Shown piece after piece: positions 31,541 to 38,016 of a DNA stretch of 41,000 bases. The first letter of the stretch is position 1, and every line of letters starts with the position of its first letter. Below the pieces are notes generated by a model, which saw only the letters and a list, made by a program, of their open reading frames with translations, searched no databases and was not told the DNA's origin. The DNA lies in assembly GCA_035544515.1 (NCBI GenBank), contig DATKEG010000156.1:1-41000 (forward strand), given 5' to 3'. The position numbers were made by a program, and so were the translations under genes. This stretch comes from DATKEG01 sp035544515 (GTDB lineage Bacteria > Acidobacteriota > Vicinamibacteria > Fen-336).

Positions 31541-31543
31541 GCC

Positions 31544-32608
31544 ATGGCAGGAACCGTGCTCATCGCGGCGGGCGGCACCGGCGGGCATCTCTACCCCGGG
31601 ATCGCCGTGGCCGACGAGCTGCGCCGGCGCGATCCGCGGACCCGGGTCGTCTTCGCGGGCACGCCGCGCGGCCTGGAATCGCGCATCGTCCCCCGCGCGG
31701 GCTACGAGCTGGTCCTGCTGCCCATCCTGCCGCTCAAGGGGATCTCGCTCGCGCGCACGGCCCAGGGCCTTCTCGCCCTTCCGCGCGCCCTGTGGCAGGC
31801 CGCGGCCCTCGTGCGCCGGCATCGCCCCCGCGCGGTGCTGGGCGTGGGCGGATATGCCGGCGGCCCCGTCGTGCTCGCCGCGGCCCTGCAGCGGGTGCCG
31901 ACCGTGATCCTGGAACCGAACGCGAAGCCCGGCTTCACCAACCGCGTGCTGCGGCCCTTCGTGCGCCGCTGCGCCTGCTCGTACGAGGAGGCCGCGCGCG
32001 CCTTCGGCGCCAAGGGCGTGGTCACCGGCAACCCCGTGCGCGGCGGGTTCGCCGGCCTGCCCCGCAAGGACCACCGCGAGCCCTACACGCTGCTCGTGTT
32101 CGGCGGCAGCCAGGGCTCCCGCATCCTCAACCGAGCGGTGGTCGCGGCGTTGCCGCTCCTGGCCGGAGACGCGCGCCTGCGCATCGTCCACCAGACCGGC
32201 GACGCCATGCGCGAGGAGGTGGCCTCCGCCTACGCGGCCGCGGGCCGCCAGGCGGAGGTGCTGCCCTTCCTCGAAGACATGGAGGCGCGCTTCGCGGAGG
32301 CGGACCTCGTGGTCTCGCGCAGCGGCGCGACCACCTGCGCGGAGCTGACCGCGGCCGGCAAGGCGGCCGTGCTCGTTCCCTTCGCGCAGGCGGCCGACGA
32401 CCACCAGCGCGCGAACGCCCGCGCCCTGGAGAGTGCGGGGGCGGCGCGCATGGTCGAGGAGAAGGACCTCACCGGCGAGCGCCTGGCCGCGGTGGTCACG
32501 GACTGCCTCGCGGACGCCGGCCGGTTGCGCGCGATGGAGGACGCCGCGCGCGCGCTGGGCCAGGCGGACGCCGCCGCCCGCGTGGCGGACCTCCTGGAGT
32601 CCGCATGA
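31544..32608 (+). CDS. murG: UDP-GlcNAc:lipid I N-acetylglucosaminyltransferase
   Basis: 354 aa. GT28 family peripheral membrane enzyme making lipid II. It has the N-terminal G-loop AAGGTGGHLYPGIAVADEL, GVGGYAGGPVVLAA, LEPNAKPGFTN, the C-terminal VFGGSQGSRILN, SRSGATTCAEL and PFAQAADDHQRANA. All typical sites are intact and length is standard. Its stop overlaps the ATG of the short repeat-bearing ORF at 32605. Confidence 0.97.
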   Translation: MAGTVLIAAGGTGGHLYPGIAVADELRRRDPRTRVVFAGTPRGLESRIVPRAGYELVLLPILPLKGISLARTAQGLLALPRALWQAAALVRRHRPRAVLGVGGYAGGPVVLAAALQRVPTVILEPNAKPGFTNRVLRPFVRRCACSYEEAARAFGAKGVVTGNPVRGGFAGLPRKDHREPYTLLVFGGSQGSRILNRAVVAALPLLAGDARLRIVHQTGDAMREEVASAYAAAGRQAEVLPFLEDMEARFAEADLVVSRSGATTCAELTAAGKAAVLVPFAQAADDHQRANARALESAGAARMVEEKDLTGERLAAVVTDCLADAGRLRAMEDAARALGQADAAARVADLLESA

Positions 32609-32859
32609 CGCCGGCAGAACGACGGGCTCTTCAACGCAGAGAACGCAGAGAAGCGCTGAGACCGCAGAAAACAGAGAGAACGGAGAGAACGGAGAGAACG
32701 GAGAGAACGGAAAGGAGCAGGGCTACGGCGAAGGCGGTGAGGGCGTTGGCGCGCGCTGTTCCCTGGATTCCTTTGCGTTCTCTGCGGACCTCTGCGTTCT
32801 CCGCGTTTCTTCCGTTTCTTCCGTTCCTTCCGTTCGTTCCGGGAGAACGTCGTGTTTAG
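32605..32859 (+). CDS. Short repeat-containing ORF bridging murG and murC (doubtful gene)
   Basis: 84 codons, starting with ATGA overlap on murG and ending 8 bases inside murC. The frame reads through both arms of a 9-bp-unit repeat, so the translation has a charged part with four Thr-Glu-Arg units, then AVRALARAVPWIPLRSLR, and a hydrophobic part with FLPFLPFLPF. Because the unit is 9 bp, copies add three codons each without frameshift. Nothing resembles a known family. Translation could simply carry ribosomes from murG to murC. It may equally be a non-coding repeat insertion that happens to lack stops. Confidence 0.3.
   Translation: MTPAERRALQRRERREALRPQKTERTERTERTERTERSRATAKAVRALARAVPWIPLRSLRTSAFSAFLPFLPFLPFVPGERRV
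32633..32841. repeat. Inverted pair of 9-bp tandem repeats between murG and murC
   Basis: Left arm (32633-32715) is purine-rich: AACGCAGAG units, then four perfect GAGAACGGA copies at 32676-32711. The right arm (about 32771-32841) is pyrimidine-rich: CTTTGCGTTCTCTGCGG, then four TTYSTTCCG-type units at 32806-32841. The arms are roughly complementary and could fold into a long imperfect hairpin. Similar GAGAACGCAGAG-type repeats are scattered in several high-GC soil bacteria, to my recollection; the family name is not known to me. Confidence 0.75.
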
Positions 32860-34225
32860 GAAGTACCGGCACGTGCACTTCGTGGGGATCGGGGGCTCCG
32901 GGATGAGCGGCATCGCGGAGGTGCTGATCAACCTCGGCTACGCGGTGTCGGGGTCCGACCTCAAGCGCTCCGCGACCACGGACCGGCTCGTCGCCCTCGG
33001 CGCCCGCATCTTCGAGGGCCATCAGGGCGAGCACGTGGCGGGCGCGCACGTGGTGGTGGTCTCCACCGCGGTGCGGCCCGAGAACCCCGAGGTCGTGGAG
33101 GCGCGGCGCCAAGGCGTGCCCGTGATCCCGCGCGCGGAGATGCTGGCCGAGCTGATGCGCCTGAAGTACGGCGTGGCCGTGGCGGGCAGCCACGGCAAGA
33201 CGACCACCACGTCCATGGTGGCGCTGGTGCTGGACCGCGGCGGCCTCGATCCCACGGTGGTGGTGGGCGGCCGCCTGGGCGTGCTGGGCTCCGGGGCGCG
33301 CCTGGGCAAGGGCGACTTCATGGTCGTGGAGGCCGACGAGTCCGACCGCTCGTTCCTGAAGCTGTCGCCCACGGTCGCGGTGGTGACCAACATCGACCGC
33401 GAGCACCTCGACACCTACCGCGACCTCCGCGACGTCCAGGACGCCTTCGTGGGCTTCGTCAACAAGGTGCCGTTCTACGGGTCGGCCGTGTTGTGCCTGG
33501 ACGACCCGCCCGTGCAGGACGTGCTGCCGCGGGTCGAGCGCCGGGTGGTGACCTACGGCCTCTCCCCGCAGGCGGAGGTGTCGGCGCGCGACGTCATCCT
33601 CTCGCCCGCGGGCTCGCAGTACACGGCGACGCAAGCCGGCACGGAGCTGGGCCGCGTCGAGGTCCGGATCCCGGGCACGCACAACGCGCTCAACTCGCTC
33701 GCGGCCGTGGCGGTGGGCCTGGACCTGGGCGTGGCCTTCGAGAGCATCCAGGCCGGGCTCTCCTCGTTCACCGGCGTGGACCGGCGCTTCCAGGTGAAGG
33801 GCGAGAAGGGCGGCGTGCTGGTGGTGGACGACTACGGCCACCACCCGACCGAGATCAAGGCCACGCTCGAGGCCCTGCGCCACCGCGCCGGGTCCCGGCG
33901 CACGGTGGTGCTCTTCCAGCCGCACCGCTACACCCGGACGCAGCACCTGTGGGACGAGTTCTGCCGCGCCTTCCACCAGGCCGACGTGCTCCTCGTCGCC
34001 GACATCTACCCCGCGGGCGAGGACGCGATCCCGGGCGTCACCACCCAGGCCCTGGTGGACGCGATCGCCACGCGCGGACACCGCCAGGTCGTCCACGCGG
34101 GCGACCTGCGCGCGGCCGCCGACCGGCTCTGCGACACCGTCCGCGAGGGCGACGTGGTGCTCACGCTCGGCGCGGGCAGCGTTTTTGCGGCGGGCGAGGA
34201 GCTCTTGCGGAGACGGAACGGGTGA
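32852..34225 (+). CDS. murC: UDP-MurNAc:L-alanine ligase
   Basis: 457 aa from GTG 32852, with GGGAG upstream. It opens with FRKYRHVHFVGIGGSGMSGIA, followed by SGSDLKRSATTDRL, STAVRPENPEV, P-loop AGSHGKTTTTSM, VEADESDRSFL, TNIDREHLDTY, VVDDYGHHPTEIKATL and LFQPHRYTRT. Complete and of standard length. It catalyses the first amino-acid addition to UDP-MurNAc. In many species murB and ddl follow; here ftsQ follows directly with GTGA overlap. Confidence 0.97.
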   Translation: MFRKYRHVHFVGIGGSGMSGIAEVLINLGYAVSGSDLKRSATTDRLVALGARIFEGHQGEHVAGAHVVVVSTAVRPENPEVVEARRQGVPVIPRAEMLAELMRLKYGVAVAGSHGKTTTTSMVALVLDRGGLDPTVVVGGRLGVLGSGARLGKGDFMVVEADESDRSFLKLSPTVAVVTNIDREHLDTYRDLRDVQDAFVGFVNKVPFYGSAVLCLDDPPVQDVLPRVERRVVTYGLSPQAEVSARDVILSPAGSQYTATQAGTELGRVEVRIPGTHNALNSLAAVAVGLDLGVAFESIQAGLSSFTGVDRRFQVKGEKGGVLVVDDYGHHPTEIKATLEALRHRAGSRRTVVLFQPHRYTRTQHLWDEFCRAFHQADVLLVADIYPAGEDAIPGVTTQALVDAIATRGHRQVVHAGDLRAAADRLCDTVREGDVVLTLGAGSVFAAGEELLRRRNG

Positions 34226-35175
34226 AGGAGCGGCGGCCGGCGGCCGAACGGCGACTCCCGCTCGGGCCTCCGCCCTCGCCCGCGCTGGACGACCCGGGCG
34301 AGACGCCGTTCCTCCGGCCGGAACGCCGGATGCGAGCGCGGCGGGCGCGGCGCGGCGCCACCTGGCGCGCGGTCGTGGCCGTGGAGATCGCCGGGGGCTG
34401 CCTGGTGGCGGCCTATCTCGCGTGGAGCGCCTACGCGAGCGTGATGGCGAGCGAGCGCCTCGAGGTGGACCGCGTGGAGGTGCGGGGCAGCCGTTTCCTG
34501 TCCGAGGGGGAGGTGCGGGAGCTGCTCGGCCCGGCGGTCGGGGAGAACATCCTGGGCCTCGACATCGAATCGCTCAAGGAGCGCCTGCAGGCTTCGCCCT
34601 GGGTGGCGGATGCCACCGTATCGCGGACGCTGCCCGACACCCTGCGCGTGGACATCCGCGAGCGGGAGCCCCTGGCCCTGGCCGAGCTCGAACGCCTCTA
34701 CCTCATGGACGGCCAGGGCACGGTCATCGACCTCTACGGTCCGCGCACCGCCGGCTTCGACCTGCCCATCGTCCGCGGCCTCGTGCGCGCGTCCGGCGAG
34801 GAGCGCCGCGACCGCGCCGAGAAGGCGGGCGCCCTGCTGCGCGACCTGGGCGACCTGGCCGCGGAGATCTCGGAGGTCGAGGTCGAGGCCACGGGCGACC
34901 TCAAGGTCGTCCTGCGCGGCCAGGGCGAGCTGCTGCGGATGGGCCCACCGCCCTTCCGGCCGCGCCTGCTGACGTTCCTGGGCCTGCGCGCGGAGTTGGC
35001 CCGCCGGTGTCCGGACGCGGAGTACTTCGACCTCCGCTTCAACGACCGCATCTTCGTGAAGCACGGGACCGCCCCGCCGGGGACGGGGCGGAAGGTCGCG
35101 GCCGCCGCCGCGGTGTCGCGACCGGGGGAAGGCATGGGTACGGACGAGCCCGCGCCGGTCGGCGGGGAGAGGTAG
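34222..35175 (+). CDS. ftsQ: Division protein FtsQ (POTRA domain)
   Basis: 317 aa from GTG 34222. A basic cytoplasmic N-terminus (about 1-50, RARRARRGATWRA) precedes one TM helix near 54-72 (VEIAGGCLVAAYLAWSAYA). The POTRA domain begins LEVDRVEVRGSRFLSEGEVR and has the PWVADATVSRTLPDTLRVDI strand. The FtsQ/DivIB beta domain runs to about residue 290 (LRFNDRIFVKHG). A disordered tail follows. It links early and late divisome components. The stop lies 3 bases before the TTG of ftsA. Confidence 0.93.
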   Translation: MKERRPAAERRLPLGPPPSPALDDPGETPFLRPERRMRARRARRGATWRAVVAVEIAGGCLVAAYLAWSAYASVMASERLEVDRVEVRGSRFLSEGEVRELLGPAVGENILGLDIESLKERLQASPWVADATVSRTLPDTLRVDIREREPLALAELERLYLMDGQGTVIDLYGPRTAGFDLPIVRGLVRASGEERRDRAEKAGALLRDLGDLAAEISEVEVEATGDLKVVLRGQGELLRMGPPPFRPRLLTFLGLRAELARRCPDAEYFDLRFNDRIFVKHGTAPPGTGRKVAAAAAVSRPGEGMGTDEPAPVGGER

Positions 35176-35178
35176 CCA

Positions 35179-36426
35179 TTGGCCAAGAAGAAGGAACGGT
35201 ACATCGTCGGCCTCGACATCGGGACGCACAAGGTCTGCGCCATCGTGGCGGAGATCACCGAGGAGGGCCGTCTCGACGTCATCGGGATCGGCCAGGCCGA
35301 GAGCAAGGGCCTGCGCAAGGGCGTCGTCATCAACCTCGAGGCGACCGTGGACTCGATCAAGCGCGTGGTCGAGGAGGCGGAGCTGATGGCCGGGGTGGAG
35401 ATCGGCAGCGCCTACGTGGGCCTGGCCGGCACGCACATCCGCGGCTTCAACTCGCGGGGCGTGATCGCGGTCTCCGGCAAGAACCGCACCATCGAGCGCG
35501 AGGACGTGCGGCGGGCCATCGAGGCGGCCAAGGCCGTCTCCATCCCCCTGGACCGCGACATCCTCCACGTCCTGCCCCAGGAGTTCGTGGTGGACGACCA
35601 GGACGGCATCGGCGACCCCACCGGCATGACGGGCACGCGCCTGGAGGTCAACGTACACGTCATCACCTGCTCGTCCACGGCCGCCCAGAACGCCATCACC
35701 TGCGTGAACCGGGCCGGCCTGGCCGTCCTGGACACGGTCCTGACCCAGCTCGCGGCCGCGGAGGCCTGCGTCACCCCCGACGAGAAGGAGCTGGGGGTGG
35801 CCCTGGTGGACCTCGGCGGCGGCACCACCGACCTGGCCATCTTCGAAAAGGGCGCGTTATGGCACACCGCCGTGTTACAGGTAGGCGGCGAGCACTTCAC
35901 GAACGACGTGGCGGTGGCCTTGCGCACCCCGGTGGGCGAGGCGGAGAAGATCAAGAAGAAGCACGGCTGCGCCTTGACGTCCATGGTGCCGGAGGAGGAC
36001 TCGATCGAGGTGCCGAGCGTGGGCGGCCGCAAGCCGCGGATCATGGCCCGGCAGGTGCTGGGCGACGTGGTGCAGGCCCGGGCGGAGGAGGTGTGCCAGA
36101 TGGCGCTCACCGAGATCCGGCGGGCCGGTTTCGACCGCTCGCTCAACAGCGGCGTGGTGCTCACCGGCGGCGGCTCCATCCTGGAGGGCATGCCCGAGAT
36201 CGCGGAGCAGATCTTCGACATGCCCGTCCGGCGGGGGACGCCCTCGGGCATCGGCGGCCTGGTGGACGTGGTGGCCAGCCCCGTCTATTCGACGGCGGTG
36301 GGACTGGTGCTCTACGGGTCGCGCAACCGGGCCTCCCTCGCGCTCGGCACGTCCCGGGCGATGGCGACAGGGACCTTCGGCAAGGTCACCGGGCGCCTGA
36401 TGGGCTGGCTGTCGGATTTCTTCTAG
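35179..36426 (+). CDS. ftsA: Division protein FtsA
   Basis: 415 aa, starting at TTG 35179; GGGGAGAGG lies just upstream and the protein begins AKKKERYIVGLDIGTHKVCA as family members do. Actin-fold ATPase: phosphate-1 loop DIGTHK, FtsA-specific 1C subdomain after SAYVGLAGTHIRGFNSRG, phosphate-2 loop VDLGGGTTDLAIF, and VVLTGGGSILEGM. The C-terminal amphipathic helix GRLMGWLSDFF is the membrane-targeting anchor. It tethers FtsZ to the membrane. A structured intergenic element follows before the next gene. Confidence 0.96.
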   Translation: MAKKKERYIVGLDIGTHKVCAIVAEITEEGRLDVIGIGQAESKGLRKGVVINLEATVDSIKRVVEEAELMAGVEIGSAYVGLAGTHIRGFNSRGVIAVSGKNRTIEREDVRRAIEAAKAVSIPLDRDILHVLPQEFVVDDQDGIGDPTGMTGTRLEVNVHVITCSSTAAQNAITCVNRAGLAVLDTVLTQLAAAEACVTPDEKELGVALVDLGGGTTDLAIFEKGALWHTAVLQVGGEHFTNDVAVALRTPVGEAEKIKKKHGCALTSMVPEEDSIEVPSVGGRKPRIMARQVLGDVVQARAEEVCQMALTEIRRAGFDRSLNSGVVLTGGGSILEGMPEIAEQIFDMPVRRGTPSGIGGLVDVVASPVYSTAVGLVLYGSRNRASLALGTSRAMATGTFGKVTGRLMGWLSDFF

Positions 36427-36438
36427 GCGCAGGGGGGT

Positions 36439-36502
36439 TCAGGGGGGAGCGCGAGGGCCATCGCGGCCGAAGTTGTTCGGCGGCCCGAGCGATCCCCCCT
36501 GA
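36439..36502 (+). promoter_or_regulatory. Long structured stem-loop between ftsA and the zinc-ribbon gene
   Basis: Outer 10-bp perfect stem TCAGGGGGGA (36439-36448) with TCCCCCCTGA (36493-36502). Inside lie a G-A mismatch, 3 bp (CGC with GCG), two adjacent G-A/A-G mismatches, 5 bp (GGGCC 36455-36459 with GGCCC 36482-36486), a 6-base bulge, and a 6-bp stem GCCGAA/TTCGGC closed by loop GTTG. The right foot ends 4 bases before the AAGGAGG that serves the next ORF. It may mark RNA processing, stabilise a 5' end or attenuate within the operon. No U-tract follows. Confidence 0.6.
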
Positions 36503-36518
36503 GATGAAGGAGGCCGCT

Positions 36519-36719
36519 ATGGAGAGCAAGCAGGAAGGCCCGGCGTTCCCGCCCCTGCCTATCGTCCGCCCGCGCCTGCAGGAGGCCGCGCGCCGGGGTC
36601 CCGTTCCCCTGCCCGCCGAGCCTCCCTGCGAGATGTGCGGCGCGTCCGTTATCGCGGCGCACTGCAAGCGTATCTGTCTCCGGTGCGGCTTCATGACCGG
36701 ATGCTCGGAGGGTATCTAG
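36519..36719 (+). CDS. Small zinc-ribbon-like protein between ftsA and ftsZ
   Basis: 66 aa from ATG 36519, preceded by a strong AAGGAGG (36507-36513). The first half is Pro/Arg-rich and probably unstructured (FPPLPIVRPRLQEAARRGP). The second half has C37-x2-C40, H48-C49, C53-x2-C56 and C62, in CEMCGASVIAAHCKRI and CLRCGFMTGCSEGI. This spacing fits a single zinc ribbon or a double-knuckle. Small acidobacterial proteins ending in a C-K-x-x-C-x-x-C-G-x-x-x-x-C-S motif look related, from memory. No function is known to me. Its place in the divisome operon suggests a division role or a redox/zinc sensing role, which is inference. Confidence 0.75.
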   Translation: MESKQEGPAFPPLPIVRPRLQEAARRGPVPLPAEPPCEMCGASVIAAHCKRICLRCGFMTGCSEGI

Positions 36720-36741
36720 AGTGGCAAGAGAGAAGGACGGT

Positions 36742-36768
36742 CCCGGCCGCATCACCGTGACGGCCGGG
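36742..36768 (+). promoter_or_regulatory. Hairpin between the zinc-ribbon gene and ftsZ
   Basis: CCCGGCCG (36742-36749), an 11-base loop, CGGCCGGG (36761-36768): a perfect 8-bp stem. It lies 22 bases after the small gene and 38 bases before ftsZ. No T-tract follows, so it is more likely an RNA stability or processing element than a terminator. Confidence 0.45.
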
Positions 36769-36806
36769 CGCCCGCGTCGGCCAATCGCCGTGGCCCAGGA
36801 GGGTCG

Positions 36807-37994
36807 ATGACCATCGACAAGAACCGCATCACTTTCATCGACGACGAGACGCGCGGCGCGCGGATCAAGGTGGTCGGCGTGGGCGGCGGGGGCGGCAACG
36901 CGCTCAGCCGCATGATCGCGGCCGGGCTCCAGGGCATCGAGTTCATCGCGGTCAACACCGACATGCAGGCGCTGCGCATGAACCGGGCGCCGGTGAAGAT
37001 CCAGATCGGCGGCAAGCTCACCAAGGGCCTCGGCGCCGGCGCCAACCCCGACATCGGGCGGCAGGCCGCGGTGGAGGACACGGAGAAGATCTGCGACGCC
37101 CTCGAGGGCGCGGACATGGTCTTCATCACCACCGGCCTCGGCGGGGGCACGGGCACGGGCGCCGCGCCCGTGGTCGCCTCCATCGCGGGACAGCTGGGCG
37201 GGGAGAGCGGCGGCGTGCTCACGGTGGCGGTGGTGACCCTGCCCTTCAGCCTGGAAGGCAAGCGACGGATGGGCCAGGCCCTCGACGGCCTCGCCCAGCT
37301 CAAGGAGTGCGTGGACTCGGTGATCGCCATCCCCAACGACCGGCTGCTGCAGACCGTCGCGCGCAACACGCCCGTGTCCGAGGCCTTCCGGGTGGCCGAC
37401 GACGTGCTGCGCCAGGCGGTCCAGGGCATCAGCGACATCATCACCGTGCCCGGCCAGATCAACCTCGACTTCGCGGACGTGCGCGCGGTGATGAAGGGCA
37501 TGGGCCAGGCGGTGATGGGCACGGGCATCGGAGAGGGCGACAACCGGGCGGTGGAAGCGGCGCAGCGCGCCGTCTCCAATCCCCTGCTCGAGGACAGCTC
37601 GATCGAGGGCGCGCGGGGGATCATCGTCAACATCACGGGCGGCCCCGACCTCGCCCTGTCCGAGGCGGCGGAGGCCACCTCGCTCATCACGAAGGTGGCC
37701 GACCCCGAGGCCAACGTCATCTACGGCATCGTCACCGACGAGTCCATGGGCCAGGCGGTCAAGGTGACGGTGATCGCCACCGGTTTCACCAAGGGCCAGC
37801 GCAAGGTCCCGTCGACGCCCGTGGACCTCTCGAACTACGTCGGATCGGGCGCCGCCCAGGCCCCCCATGCCCCCGCGGCGGAGGGCGCCGGCTTCTACCG
37901 CAAGACGCCCAACGCCAAGGCCGCGGGCGGCGGGAGCCGGATGGACCTCGACGTGCCCGCCTTCCTGCGCAAGCAGGGGAGCGGCGGGGAGTAG
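36807..37994 (+). CDS. ftsZ: Cell-division GTPase FtsZ
   Basis: 395 aa; AGGAGGG precedes ATG 36807. Tubulin-like GTPase forming the Z-ring. It has KVVGVGGGGGNALSRMI, VNTDMQAL, the tubulin signature GGGTGTG (112-118), and the catalytic T7 loop N219-L-D221 in GQINLDFADVRAVM. A variable linker begins near residue 335. The conserved C-terminal peptide is LDVPAFLRKQ, followed by GSGGE; it binds FtsA. Length is typical. It closes the dcw cluster. Confidence 0.98.
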   Translation: MTIDKNRITFIDDETRGARIKVVGVGGGGGNALSRMIAAGLQGIEFIAVNTDMQALRMNRAPVKIQIGGKLTKGLGAGANPDIGRQAAVEDTEKICDALEGADMVFITTGLGGGTGTGAAPVVASIAGQLGGESGGVLTVAVVTLPFSLEGKRRMGQALDGLAQLKECVDSVIAIPNDRLLQTVARNTPVSEAFRVADDVLRQAVQGISDIITVPGQINLDFADVRAVMKGMGQAVMGTGIGEGDNRAVEAAQRAVSNPLLEDSSIEGARGIIVNITGGPDLALSEAAEATSLITKVADPEANVIYGIVTDESMGQAVKVTVIATGFTKGQRKVPSTPVDLSNYVGSGAAQAPHAPAAEGAGFYRKTPNAKAAGGGSRMDLDVPAFLRKQGSGGE

Positions 37995-38016
37995 CGCGGG
38001 AGGCTAAACTTCCCGC
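37995..38016 (+). promoter_or_regulatory. Short inverted repeat before the O-antigen ligase gene
   Basis: GCGGGA (37996-38001) and TCCCGC (38011-38016) pair, with a flanking C-G pair just outside, around a 9-base loop that contains TAAACT (38005-38010). The right arm abuts GTG 38017. It may be a weak hairpin or hold a -10; no -35 is visible. Confidence 0.3.

Noticed and set aside
32633..32841. Repeat block considered as a CRISPR array or insertion sequence
   Set aside because: No spacers, no transposase and no target-site duplication are visible. It is a simple 9-bp periodic inverted pair.
36431..36457. G-runs after ftsA as a possible G-quadruplex
   Set aside because: Two six-G runs and one three-G run are present, but the second run pairs perfectly with a downstream C-run in a long stem, which is the stronger explanation.
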